NCBI RefSeq assembly: GCF_004349355.1
Contig: NZ_SMFK01000021.1
Location: 1 to 51,271 of the forward strand
Reading direction: 5' to 3'
Length of the DNA: 51,271 bases
DNA from: Flavobacterium cellulosilyticum
Lineage (GTDB): Bacteria; Bacteroidota; Bacteroidia; Flavobacteriales; Flavobacteriaceae
Shown here: in pieces, positions 17,168 through 26,275 of the stretch
How positions within the stretch are numbered: position 1 is the first letter of the stretch
How the letters are laid out: each line of letters begins with the position of its first letter
The notes under the pieces: generated by a model
What the model saw: the letters and a program-made list of their open reading frames with translations, nothing else
Database searches by the model: none
Told to the model about the DNA's origin: nothing
Made by a program: the position numbers and the translations under genes

Positions 17168-17986
17168 ATGAAAAAGCACAAGTTATTAATTGGGATTTTT
17201 ACACTAGGATTGTTTTTTTCGTGTGCTACAAACCCATTTACAGGAAAAAAAAGTTTGAATTTTGTATCTAATGCTGAATTATTCCCTTCTTCATTCCAAC
17301 AGTATGGTACATTTATAAAGGAAAACAAGGTTATTTCTGGTACTATTGATGCAAGAAAGGTAGAAGCAGTTGGTATGAAAATTAAAAATGCTGCTGAACG
17401 TTGGCTTACTGCGAATGGTCAAGCTGGTTATTTGAAAGGTTATCAGTGGGAATATAATTTGATAGACAGTAAAGAAGTAAATGCTTGGTGTATGCCTGGC
17501 GGTAAAATTGTTGTTTATTCAGGTATTTTGCCAATTACTAAAGATGAAGCTGGATTGGCTACAGTTATGGGACATGAAGTGTCACATGCTTTGGCAAATC
17601 ACGGTGCACAAAGAATGAGTGCGTCGCAATTGCAACAAATTGGTGCAGTTGGGGTAGCGGTAGCAACAGGAAGTCAAAGTGCAGAAAATCAACAAATGTG
17701 GCAACAATATTATGGTCTTGGATCTCAAGTTGGAGTTATGCTTCCGTTTAGTAGAAGCCACGAAAGTGAAGCGGATAAAATTGGTTTAATTTTAATGGCA
17801 ATTGCAGGTTATAATCCTGACCAAGCAATAACTTTTTGGGAAAGAATGTCAGCCAATTCTGACGGGAATAAACCACCTGAATTTCTAAGTACGCACCCAG
17901 CCGATGCTACTAGAATAGCTAATTTGAAAAGATTAATTCCAGATGCTAAAGCTGAAGCATTGAAATTTGGGGTTGTTTTTAAATAA
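17168..17986 (+). CDS. M48-family metalloprotease lipoprotein
   Basis: The 272-aa protein has a lipoprotein signal with Cys19 (LGLFFSCATNPFTGKK). The peptidase domain has the zinc motif HEVSH at 136-140 (TVMGHEVSHALANHG) and the third-ligand region HESEAD near 199-203. PGGKIVVYSGIL (about 115) precedes the metal site, and STHPADATRIANL near 245 is the usual C-terminal STHP motif. It belongs to the periplasmic YcaL/LoiP/BepA-like group, which lacks the membrane helices of HtpX and acts in envelope protein quality control. Its substrate is unknown. It is monocistronic with a terminator after it, and it marks the last ordinary gene before the disturbed SusCD region. Confidence 0.92.
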   Translation: MKKHKLLIGIFTLGLFFSCATNPFTGKKSLNFVSNAELFPSSFQQYGTFIKENKVISGTIDARKVEAVGMKIKNAAERWLTANGQAGYLKGYQWEYNLIDSKEVNAWCMPGGKIVVYSGILPITKDEAGLATVMGHEVSHALANHGAQRMSASQLQQIGAVGVAVATGSQSAENQQMWQQYYGLGSQVGVMLPFSRSHESEADKIGLILMAIAGYNPDQAITFWERMSANSDGNKPPEFLSTHPADATRIANLKRLIPDAKAEALKFGVVFK

Positions 17987-18014
17987 TTAACTGTTTATTG
18001 TAAATAAACACTAA

Positions 18015-18053
18015 AATCTGACTCGTTTTTATTAAATGAGTCGGATTTTTTTA
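18015..18053 (+). terminator. Terminator after the M48 gene
   Basis: AATCTGACTC pairs with GAGTCGGATT (one T-G pair) over a 13-nt loop, followed by TTTTTT. Confidence 0.8.
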
Positions 18054-18072
18054 TTTAATTATGTTTAAAAAT

Positions 18073-18380
18073 TTACAAAACTCCAAGTTCGATCATACAT
18101 TCTTTCATTATTTGATAGGTTCTCTCTATATTATTGTCTAACCCAATAGAAAAGCGAATTAATCCATCAGAAAGACCCATTGCTTTTTGTTCATCTAATG
18201 GAATTTCACTAGATGTTGAAGTACCTGGTGCACTAAAAAGAGTTTTATAAAATCCTAAACTTACTGCCAAATATCCTAGTTTTCTACTTTGCATTAATTC
18301 CATTAGTTCATTGGCTTTTTCCAATGTCAATTGTCATCATACCACCAAATCTGTACTTTGGATTGATCATTATGGCCTAA
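18073..18380 (-). pseudogene. Broken 3' fragment of a PLP-dependent gamma-lyase gene
   Basis: Bases 18073-18324 are the same as 26276-26527 (the end of the intact lyase gene) except for two substitutions, both synonymous. Upstream of that block, 18325-18380 still reads as lyase on the minus strand (INPKYRFGGMMTID) but is clearly diverged from the intact gene (INPEYGFGGMMTLD). At the join about 8 bp are missing, which shifts the frame, and homology stops at about 18380. The open frame of 85 codons (TTG start) encodes only the C-terminal tail without the PLP lysine, so it cannot be active. The two copies form an 8.2-kb-spaced direct repeat around the SusCD locus. Confidence 0.9.
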
Positions 18381-18518
18381 AATAAATAATAATTTTTAAT
18401 GTTATATTTTCAATAATCACCCTTTAAGTTTTTTTTATACACAAAATATGTATATATTGCAAAATGGAACGGTTATTATGAATTAAAGTTGTACTATTCC
18501 AAAATACCAGCAATTAGC

Positions 18519-18580
18519 GGACATGCTACATTAGTGGTGTATAAAGTTAAGAATAAGAAGCTTAATTTAACTTATGATAC
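18519..18580 (+). mobile_element. Relic of a type A IS left end
   Basis: The plus strand here repeats the leader of the IS at the left edge of the window (minus strand 296-236): GGACATGCTA, AAGTTAAGAATAA and a CTTAATTT-like stretch are shared in the same order and nearly the same spacing. At the equivalent of the OrfA start the reading frame ends within six codons, so only the end of the element is left. Confidence 0.6.
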
Positions 18581-18912
18581 TAGTAAGTAAAGTTTATCAC
18601 TGAGCTTTTAAAGAAAAATTCAATATTATTTTTTTTCCTTTTTTAACTTTTGTAGTGTATTGAAAATTTTATGGTCTGTATATTTCATACTAGATAATAG
18701 AAAGATAAATAAATTTTTTATGTAAGACAGTTAATTTTTTTAATAAACAAGTCATTACATTAACATATTTATTACTACGTAGTTGATACGATTTATTGTC
18801 GTATTATTAAAACCTCTTAATTATTTGTTATTCAAATAATTATCTAAATTAATTAAATATAAACAGGACGTTTTATTGTTTTTACTATTTATCATGAATT
18901 ACATATTTTAAT

Positions 18913-18924
18913 GTAATCGATTAC
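18913..18924. promoter_or_regulatory. LacI-type palindromic operator upstream of susC
   Basis: GTAATCGATTAC is a perfect 12-bp palindrome with a central CG, the form typical of LacI-family operators. It lies about 210 bp before the susC ATG. No LacI-family gene is in the window, so any regulator would act from elsewhere. The assignment is by form only. Confidence 0.5.
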
Positions 18925-19133
18925 CTGTTTTTTGTTGGAATTAAATTCTAAATAAAACGATGCAATAGTATATGTTTTGAGGGTTTTATTTAGTTACAGG
19001 ATTTTTTATGATACATAATTAAAAAATTAAATTATTTATTAAAAATATACATTTCAAACAGTGTATAAAACTATCCCTTAATAGGAATCAAAGATTAATA
19101 TTAACCAGTTACTATTTTTTAAAAAACCAAATT

Positions 19134-22100
19134 ATGATTTTAAAATGTTTATTTGAAAAAACTATTAAAAGTTTTTTTTTTATTTTTATGTTGCTCAGTT
19201 TATTTTTGAGTAACAAAACTTTTGCCCAAAGTGGAATAACCGTAAGTGGAATAGTTAAAGACGATACGGGTTTTCCGCTACCAGGAGTTAATATAGTTGA
19301 AAAGGGAACAAAGAATTTTTCAATTACTGACATGGATGGGAGATATAGGGTTAAAATATCAACGAATAAGCCAGTTTTAGTAATCAGCTATATTGGATTT
19401 GATTCTCAATCTGTTACTGTTGGTGAGAGAGCAATTGTTAATGTATCTCTAAAACCAAATTCAGAGACTCTTGACGAAGTTACCATAGTTTCTTATGGTT
19501 ATGGAACCATTAAAAAAGAAAATTTAACAGGAGCTGTTGCTTCAATTACTGCAAAAGATTTAGCTAAAATTCCGGTTACCAATGTTGCGGAAGCAATGGC
19601 GGGTAGACTTGCAGGGGTAACAGTGCAATCTGTTGATGGTGCTCCGGGATCTGATATAGTAATTCGTGTAAGGGGTGGTGGCTCAATTACCCAAGACAAT
19701 TCTCCTTTATATGTAGTGGATGGATTTATTGTGAGTAACTTAAATGACATACCACCAGGGGATATTCAAAGTATAGATGTGTTAAAAGATGCTGCAACGA
19801 CTGCAATATATGGAGCGCAAGGTGCAAATGGTGTAGTGGTAGTTACTACAAAAAGACCTAGAGGAGGCAAAACTACCGTTAACTTTAATCAATACATGCA
19901 AATAGGAATTTTGCCTAAGGATAGACAATATGAAGTTTTGTCTCCTTATGAATTTGTGACAATGCAATATGAAAAAGCAAGGCTTTCTTCTCAAACAGAC
20001 GTAGATAGATTTGAAAAGTTTTTTGGAAAATACGATGATTTAGAGTTGTATAAATCTAAAAAACCATCTGACTGGCAAAAGGAAGTGCTAGGAAAGTCTG
20101 TTGTTTCGTATTACAGGAACTTAAGTGTTTCGGGAGGTAGTGAGTCAACAAAATTTAATTTTAGTTATTCTTCCAATAAAGACGAAGGCTTGATGATAGG
20201 TTCTGGACAAAAGAGAAATATAATCAACTTTAAATTTAATCACGACATTTCAAAGAAATTAAAAGTTGATTTGTCTGCTAGAATTTCAAATAGAGTAGTA
20301 GATGGAGCTGGTTCTTCTGGAGGATCTTCAATAAGAATTAAAAACATTCTTACTGCAAGACCAACTAATGGTATTGCTGATGAATTAACATTTGACGATA
20401 CTAATTTACTTGATGATGATCAATATGAAGCCTTTTTATTAACTTTAGTAGATCCCAAGAAATTAACAGAGCAAGATTGGAGAAAGAGAACCTATAAAAG
20501 TTATGTTTTAAATGCTGGTATAACTTGGGATATCTTAGATAATTTAACATTTAAATCTACACTATCATCTGGTACGGATTACAATGAAAATCTTCGATTT
20601 TATGGGCCTTTGACAAGTGAGTCTATCCAAGCTGGTAATGGTTTGCCTTTAGGTCTCAAGGGTAATTCAGAAGGGTCTTCTTACAGACTCTCTAATACGA
20701 TGAATTATGATCTTAAAAATACGGGAAAACATCAATTAGGTATATTGTTAGGTCATGAGGTTAGGTCTCAAGGTGGAAAATCGGAATCAGTTAGATCAGA
20801 AGATTTTAGAGAGACTATTACACCTGAAGAATTGTTTGCTAACATGGTTTTAGGTACAACCGTGGAGCATTCAACTTCTGAAAGTACAGATGAAAATTGG
20901 TATTCGGTATTTGCAAGAGCCAATTATTCGTACAATGATAAATATTTATTAACCGCGACTGTTCGTCGTGATGCTTCTAGTAAGTTTTTAGGGGCTAATA
21001 ATATCGGAATCTTTCCTGCTTTTTCTGTGGGTTGGAAAATCACAAGCGAACCGTTTTTAAGAGATTCTAAAATTTTCAATGAGTTGAAATTAAGATTTGG
21101 ATTTGGAGATGTAGGTAATGACAGAATTCCTTCGAATTCAACTAAATTAATATATGTTGCAAATACAAATAAAGGACCAGGCTTTGGTGACAATACTAAC
21201 GATTCTTATTATAACGTTTCCGGTAGTGTTTTGTATAATCCTGATTTGATTTGGGAGACTACAACAACTCGGAATTTAGGGTTGGATTTTAGATTATTTA
21301 ATTCGGTTATCAATGGTAGTTTAGATGTTTATAGAAATACCACTAGAGACTTATTATTGCAAGCAGCTGTGTCTCCGATATCAGGATTTAATTCTCAGTA
21401 TAATAATATTGGTGCCACTTCTAACAAAGGGATAGAATTGGCGTTTAATGCCAACTTGATTAATAAAGCTGATTATAGCTTAGGATTAACAATGAATTTC
21501 GGAATGAATGACACCAGAATCGATGCACTTGATGGAACTAATGATCGTTTTTTTCAGTCTAGTTGGGCGAGCACCGATTTGAAAGATGGGGAAGATTATT
21601 ATTTAAAAGTAGGTGAATCAATTGGGTTAATTTATGGTTATGTAAATGACGGTATGTATTCTGTAGATGATTTTGAAAGCTATAATGATGTTACAAGAAA
21701 TTATGTTTTGAAAGATGGTGTTCCTGATGATTCGGGTACTCTTGGAACAACTGTTAAGCCAGGATATATGAAATTGAAAGATGTAAATGAAGATGGTGAG
21801 ATAAATAGCGATGACCGTAAAGTAATTGGAAATGCATTGCCAAAAGCACAAGGAGGGTTTGGATTAAACGGGACATATAAAGGATTTGATTTAACCGCAT
21901 TTTTTAACTGGTCCTATGGTAATGATATCTACAATACGGGAAAAATTGATTACAATCAGTTGTATCGTACTACCTACGGAAATATGTTGAATACTATGAA
22001 TTCCTCCAACAGATTTACCTATATTGATACAAATGGTAGTTATACTGGAGTAGCAGGAGGTATTGTTACTGATTTAGTACAATTAGGAGAAATGAATCAA

Positions 22101-22433
22101 GGGAAGACAATATGGAGTGGAAGCAATTCTTTTGGAGCTGCGAGACCCGTTATTTCTGATTGGGCAGTTGAAGATGGTTCTTACTTAAGATTAAATAATG
22201 TAACCATTGGTTATACACTTCCATTGAAAGATTTCAAAAAATCAATCCTTTCCAATTTACGTTTTTATGTTACAGGATCTAATTTGGCTTTATGGACGAA
22301 ATATTCCGGTTATGATCCAGATGTAAATTCAAATAGGAGAAATGATGCTTTTTCAGCTTTAACTCCTGGTTTAGATTACTCCTCTTATCCAAGAAGCAGA
22401 ACTTTTACCTTTGGAGTAAATGCTACTTTTTAA
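19134..22433 (+). CDS. SusC/RagA-family TonB-linked outer-membrane receptor
   Basis: A 1099-aa TonB-dependent transporter for glycan oligosaccharides. Order: signal peptide (about 1-31, ending KTFAQS), carboxypeptidase-regulatory-like domain (about 36-115; SGIVKDDTGFPLPGVNIVEKG), a TonB-box-like DEVTIVSYGYG near 113-123, the plug domain (about 125-235; RVRGGGSITQDNSPLYVVDGF, then IDVLKDAATTAIYG), and a large beta-barrel to the C-terminal Phe. The barrel includes the usual YDPDVNS segment near 1065. It forms the outer-membrane channel that pairs with the SusD lipoprotein encoded 48 bp downstream. Unlike a complete polysaccharide utilization locus, no glycoside hydrolase or lyase gene is adjacent. 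Confidence 0.95.
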   Translation: MILKCLFEKTIKSFFFIFMLLSLFLSNKTFAQSGITVSGIVKDDTGFPLPGVNIVEKGTKNFSITDMDGRYRVKISTNKPVLVISYIGFDSQSVTVGERAIVNVSLKPNSETLDEVTIVSYGYGTIKKENLTGAVASITAKDLAKIPVTNVAEAMAGRLAGVTVQSVDGAPGSDIVIRVRGGGSITQDNSPLYVVDGFIVSNLNDIPPGDIQSIDVLKDAATTAIYGAQGANGVVVVTTKRPRGGKTTVNFNQYMQIGILPKDRQYEVLSPYEFVTMQYEKARLSSQTDVDRFEKFFGKYDDLELYKSKKPSDWQKEVLGKSVVSYYRNLSVSGGSESTKFNFSYSSNKDEGLMIGSGQKRNIINFKFNHDISKKLKVDLSARISNRVVDGAGSSGGSSIRIKNILTARPTNGIADELTFDDTNLLDDDQYEAFLLTLVDPKKLTEQDWRKRTYKSYVLNAGITWDILDNLTFKSTLSSGTDYNENLRFYGPLTSESIQAGNGLPLGLKGNSEGSSYRLSNTMNYDLKNTGKHQLGILLGHEVRSQGGKSESVRSEDFRETITPEELFANMVLGTTVEHSTSESTDENWYSVFARANYSYNDKYLLTATVRRDASSKFLGANNIGIFPAFSVGWKITSEPFLRDSKIFNELKLRFGFGDVGNDRIPSNSTKLIYVANTNKGPGFGDNTNDSYYNVSGSVLYNPDLIWETTTTRNLGLDFRLFNSVINGSLDVYRNTTRDLLLQAAVSPISGFNSQYNNIGATSNKGIELAFNANLINKADYSLGLTMNFGMNDTRIDALDGTNDRFFQSSWASTDLKDGEDYYLKVGESIGLIYGYVNDGMYSVDDFESYNDVTRNYVLKDGVPDDSGTLGTTVKPGYMKLKDVNEDGEINSDDRKVIGNALPKAQGGFGLNGTYKGFDLTAFFNWSYGNDIYNTGKIDYNQLYRTTYGNMLNTMNSSNRFTYIDTNGSYTGVAGGIVTDLVQLGEMNQGKTIWSGSNSFGAARPVISDWAVEDGSYLRLNNVTIGYTLPLKDFKKSILSNLRFYVTGSNLALWTKYSGYDPDVNSNRRNDAFSALTPGLDYSSYPRSRTFTFGVNATF

Positions 22434-22481
22434 TCTAAAAGCGATTCAATTAAAAAATATAATAAAATAAAAAATAATAAT

Positions 22482-24275
22482 ATGAATAATTTCATTAAAA
22501 AAACGGTGATCCTCTTAATAGCATTCAGTATGAATGGCTGTTCAGATTTTTTAGATCCAAATTCTTTGTCAACATACGATACGGATTATTTGTTTTCTAA
22601 TTTGGATGATGCCAGGAAAGCAACTAATTCGATTTATGCCAGTTTTGGACAAGATGCATTTAGATCCAGGTTGTCTTCAAATATGCAAGGAAATACAGAT
22701 ATTGAAGCAAATGGTAATTTAACGAGTACCAGTGCCCGATATGAGTTATGGGGATTAAGGGCTGGAGAAAACAATAGTGATACAAAAGTAGTTTGGGAAA
22801 TTGCTTATAAAGCAATTAGAGATAGTAATATTGTTATTGATGGTATTCATGAAAGTAAAGGGTATAGCTCAAATGATATAGTTCTAGTAGCTGGTTTGAA
22901 TCAGTTATTAGGAGAAGCCTACACACTTAGAGCCTATTGGTATAGTATGCTTATTTTTACTTTTGGCGATGTTCCATTTATTAAGGTAGCTCCTAAAGCA
23001 GGTGTTGATTTTAATTTGCCTAAGGAAGACAGAAATGTAATCCTATCTTCAGTTATTCAAGACATGATAGATATTGAACCTAATATGAAATGGGCAGATC
23101 AATTGCCTTATGGAATTGAGCAAGTAAATAGAGAGTTTACTCTAGGGATGATTGCTAGGCTATCATTGCAAAGAGGCGGGTATTCCTTGAAACCAGATTT
23201 AACAATGGCCAGAGAAAGTGATTATTTAGATTATTATGCCATTGCAAGAGATTATTCAAATAAATTAATTACTCTCAAAGATAGAGCATTACCGGTTGAT
23301 TTTGGTCAAATATTCAGAAATGAATGTGAGTTTATTACACCCAAAAATAGTGATGTATTATTTGAAGTTCCTTTTGCCATTGGAGAAGGAGATGTGGCAT
23401 GGAATATTGGAATTCGAGTTAATGGTGGGCCTTATGGAACGGGATCTAACTATATGAATATACCTGCAACTTATTATTACTCCTTTGATTTCAAAGATAA
23501 AAGAAGAGATGTAACCTGTGGATTGTATGAAAGAGATGTCGATTTTGTACAACAAATCGTTAGTGTTGGAGCTATTTCACAAGGAAAATGGAGTAGAGAA
23601 TGGTTAAAAGTTGCTCCAGGAAAAGGAACCTCAAAAGGTACTGGAATCAACTGGCCATTGTTGAGATATTCTGATGTGTTATTAATGTATGCAGAATCAG
23701 TTAACGAAATAAGTGGTCCTACAGCTGCCGCTAAAGAAGCTTTATCTCGTGTAAGAAAAAGAGCTTTTGATGTTGCCGATTGGCCTACAAAAGTAGTTCA
23801 ATACGTAACAAATGTTTCTGCAAGTAAAGGTGCTTTTTTTAATGCAATTGTCGATGAAAGAGCATGGGAATTTGGAGGAGAATTAACCCGTAAATCAGAA
23901 TTGATTCGATGGAATTTGTATGATGTAAAAATCAAAGAAACGGTAGAAGGTTTGCATAAATTAGCAGATGATGCTTATTATGGTTTTGGTGAATTGCCAG
24001 ATTATATTTGGGCAAAAAATAATATAGACGGTACTTTAACAATATTGAATCGGGATTATAAACAAGTTGCAACACCTGCAGACCCAGCTTATATTCGATA
24101 CAAATGGTTAATCGACATTAAGAAAACCTCAGATCCAACAACATATAATTCTTTTATAGAAACAAACTTTTCCGCATATACTTTTCCTGTTAAATATATT
24201 TCACCTATTCCAGCTGTTGGAATTGTCAATAGTCTGGGTGTTTTGAAAAATGATGGATATGGATTTACTAACTAA
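22482..24275 (+). CDS. SusD/RagB-family nutrient-binding lipoprotein
   Basis: A 597-aa surface lipoprotein with lipobox Cys20 (AFSMNGCSDFLDP). The SusD N-terminal part (YLFSNLDDARKATNSIY near 35-51) and the TPR-like helices (LLGEAYTLRAYWYSMLIFTFGDVP near 145-168) are typical. The C-terminal RagB domain has WPLLRYSDVLLMYAE near 388 and the VDERAWEFGGE motif near 458. It caps SusC and binds the glycan. The ligand cannot be read from sequence. The gene follows susC by 48 bp and precedes the DUF4957/DUF5123-like gene by 26 bp, so the three form one operon. Confidence 0.95.
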   Translation: MNNFIKKTVILLIAFSMNGCSDFLDPNSLSTYDTDYLFSNLDDARKATNSIYASFGQDAFRSRLSSNMQGNTDIEANGNLTSTSARYELWGLRAGENNSDTKVVWEIAYKAIRDSNIVIDGIHESKGYSSNDIVLVAGLNQLLGEAYTLRAYWYSMLIFTFGDVPFIKVAPKAGVDFNLPKEDRNVILSSVIQDMIDIEPNMKWADQLPYGIEQVNREFTLGMIARLSLQRGGYSLKPDLTMARESDYLDYYAIARDYSNKLITLKDRALPVDFGQIFRNECEFITPKNSDVLFEVPFAIGEGDVAWNIGIRVNGGPYGTGSNYMNIPATYYYSFDFKDKRRDVTCGLYERDVDFVQQIVSVGAISQGKWSREWLKVAPGKGTSKGTGINWPLLRYSDVLLMYAESVNEISGPTAAAKEALSRVRKRAFDVADWPTKVVQYVTNVSASKGAFFNAIVDERAWEFGGELTRKSELIRWNLYDVKIKETVEGLHKLADDAYYGFGELPDYIWAKNNIDGTLTILNRDYKQVATPADPAYIRYKWLIDIKKTSDPTTYNSFIETNFSAYTFPVKYISPIPAVGIVNSLGVLKNDGYGFTN

Positions 24276-24301
24276 TTTTTTTTAATCAAAATAATACAAA
24301 A

Positions 24302-25903
24302 ATGAAAAATATAAATATATTTAAGACATTACTAGTATTGGTAGGTGTTTTATTTTTCTATTCTTGTAGTGAGAATATAGAATACCCTCAAACTAGGCTT
24401 TTTAGACCGGTTTTAAACAAAAACTTGCTTGGAGTTCAAAATACAGTCTCTATAGATATGGGTAAATTGAAATCCGCAGTTTATTATAAAATTGAAGTGA
24501 GTAGAGATACTTTTAAAACTATTATAAAAAGCATTGACACTCCAGAAAATAAATTTATTATTAATAATTTATTATGGAATACTATGTATCAGGTAAGAGC
24601 CACTGCTTTTGCTGAAAATGAAATGTACAATAGTAAAGTTTCAGACTTAGGAGCGGTACGAACAGAACCTTTTCCTTCTGTTTTGCAACCTGCCGTAAGT
24701 TCTGATATAATTGACACAAAAGCTAAGGTACATTGGATTGTTGCTGGTGCTGAAGTTACTTCTGTAAAAGTGTTTGCTGGCGATGATGACTATTTAGAAA
24801 CTCCACTGGCGAGTTATAATACTACAGCAGCGGATAAATTGGCTGGAGAAATAATCATTGCAAGTTTAACTCCTGGAACTAAATACCAATTAGCTATATA
24901 CAGTGATGGTGTTATTAGAGGGTGGAATTTTTACACGACTAAAATTCCAATACCAATTGATGATACTTATATCGATCTTAGAGGTATAAATGATCCTGAT
25001 ATATTGATTCCTACTATGGTTTCAGCAGCTCCAGGAAGTACCATTCTTCTGGATGGTGATTTCACATATAATGCACCAAGTTATTCTTTTGACAAGTCGC
25101 TTAAAATACTTAGTGGTTATAGTTTCAACCCAGCAGGTGCCATTATAAATGTTACTGGCAGCTTTAGTTTTGCAAGTGGTGCTGATGCAGTTTCTGCTAT
25201 TTTTGATGGTGTTACCCTTACGGGTAGTACAGGTGGATATTTAGTTAATCAAACTAAAGATGCAACAGCTGAATTGTTGAAATTTAATAATTGCAAAATA
25301 AATACATTTAGGGGATTAGCTCGATTAAGAAGTAGTAATACAGGAGCTTTGAATAATGTTGAAATTAATAATTCTATTGTAAGTAATATTTTAGACTATG
25401 CAGTTTTTAATAATGAATCATCTAACTTTAATTATTTAAATGTTCTAATTACAAAATCCACTTTTTATCAAATTCGACGTTTTCTAAAAAATAAAAGTGC
25501 AGGTGATATGAATAGTATTATTATTAAAGATTGTACGTTCAGTGAAGTTGTAGGAGTAGGCGGTAATTATTTCTTTGATTTTCCAAGTACAAATGTTACA
25601 AACGGGGTTACATTTGAGAATGTAATTATTGGTAGAGCTTGGGATTATGGAGGGGCTAATTCAGGATATGACAGTTATTTTACTAAATCAAGTCAATTGG
25701 GAAACACTAACTTTTCATTTACCAATACTTATAAAACGTCTGCTGCAGTATTTTTAGATCCACCTCCAGCTCCTATTAATTTTAATTATTCTAAAACAAT
25801 AACAGATTTATGGAACGATCCATTAAATGGAGATTTTACTTTTATAGATTCTGGTTTCCAAGGTTTAAAAACATGTGGTGATCCACGTTGGAGACTAAAA
25901 TAA
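24302..25903 (+). CDS. Surface lipoprotein with FnIII-like and DUF4957/DUF5123-like beta-helix regions
   Basis: A 533-aa lipoprotein with Cys22 (LFFYSCSE). An FnIII-like pair covers about 25-215 (YYKIEVSRDTF, NTMYQVRATAFAEN, then a second unit with GTKYQLAIY). From about 220 there is a parallel beta-helix pattern (NNCKINTFRGLARL, NNSIVSNILDYAVF, KDCTFSEVVG) of the DUF4957 kind, and the end (about 430-533, finishing KTCGDPRWRLK) resembles DUF5123. From memory, proteins of this architecture often sit beside SusCD in pectin loci; a glycan-binding surface role is plausible but unproven. No catalytic motif of a polysaccharide lyase was recognised. It is the third gene of the SusCD operon, followed by a terminator. 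Confidence 0.78.
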   Translation: MKNINIFKTLLVLVGVLFFYSCSENIEYPQTRLFRPVLNKNLLGVQNTVSIDMGKLKSAVYYKIEVSRDTFKTIIKSIDTPENKFIINNLLWNTMYQVRATAFAENEMYNSKVSDLGAVRTEPFPSVLQPAVSSDIIDTKAKVHWIVAGAEVTSVKVFAGDDDYLETPLASYNTTAADKLAGEIIIASLTPGTKYQLAIYSDGVIRGWNFYTTKIPIPIDDTYIDLRGINDPDILIPTMVSAAPGSTILLDGDFTYNAPSYSFDKSLKILSGYSFNPAGAIINVTGSFSFASGADAVSAIFDGVTLTGSTGGYLVNQTKDATAELLKFNNCKINTFRGLARLRSSNTGALNNVEINNSIVSNILDYAVFNNESSNFNYLNVLITKSTFYQIRRFLKNKSAGDMNSIIIKDCTFSEVVGVGGNYFFDFPSTNVTNGVTFENVIIGRAWDYGGANSGYDSYFTKSSQLGNTNFSFTNTYKTSAAVFLDPPPAPINFNYSKTITDLWNDPLNGDFTFIDSGFQGLKTCGDPRWRLK

Positions 25904-25934
25904 TAAATTTTAAAAAACAATGAAAATTGAAAAA

Positions 25935-25966
25935 AAGGCACATCGTAATAAATGTGTCTTTTTTTT
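25935..25966 (+). terminator. Terminator after the SusCD operon
   Basis: AAGGCACAT pairs with ATGTGTCTT (one G-T pair) over an 8-nt loop, followed by eight T residues. A decayed IS end begins only 9 bp after the T run. Confidence 0.8.
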
Positions 25967-25975
25967 GCTAAATTC

Positions 25976-26060
25976 TGTCCCGTCCTAAAATAACGATACA
26001 CAATAACCATCGTTATGAAAGAAAAAACAAATTATGTTAAGCGTAATTAACGAGATTATA
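25976..26060 (+). mobile_element. Relic of a type B IS left end with broken transposase start
   Basis: From 25976 the sequence TGTCCCGTCC, then AAATA(A/G)CGATACACA, matches the left end of the IS at 50974. The transposase start is recognisable (ATG at 26015; MKEKTNYVKRN), but a TAA replaces a codon where the right-hand copy has KRTQKDY; RDY continues after it, then similarity fades. The element is inactive. The remaining DNA to 26275 holds no gene that I can recognise. Confidence 0.75.
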
Positions 26061-26275
26061 AACCAGAACGTAATCCAGCAGAAAAAATGTGTGCAAAATA
26101 CAAAAGATAATTTTCAAATAAATTTTACAGATGTAGTAAGTTTTATGACTAATGTAGTGAAAAATAAATTTCAAAAAGAGGTAATGGGTATCTGTGGATA
26201 AGGTTTTACTTTTTTTTTATGATATTTGATCTATTTAATATGTGTGTTTGGTATTATATTAGAAATTGGTTTTTC
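26061..26275. other. Intergenic region between the IS relic and the gamma-lyase gene
   Basis: No ORF or clear signal is visible. It may hold further decayed IS sequence (the plus strand reads RDYKPERNPAEKMCAKYKR after the broken start) but this could not be confirmed by eye. No strong terminator for the minus-strand lyase gene was found. Confidence 0.4.

Larger units (their letters stand above)
18381..19133. other. Gene-free AT-rich region upstream of susC
   Basis: No coding capacity was recognised. The region holds a decayed IS end (about 18519-18580), a perfect 10-bp palindrome ACTACGTAGT (around 18773-18782), a hairpin ATACGA/TCGTAT (18786-18804), a second 10-bp inverted repeat TAATTATTTG/CAAATAATTA (18818-18842) and a LacI-type operator (18913-18924). 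No exact TAnnTTTG box was found close to susC; TATGTTTTG near 18970 and TACATTTC near 19048 are one step off. Confidence 0.6.

Noticed and set aside
18073..18330. An 85-codon ORF considered as a separate small protein
   Set aside because: It is identical in protein sequence to the C-terminus of the lyase at 26276, starts at a TTG within a broken frame and lacks the PLP lysine.
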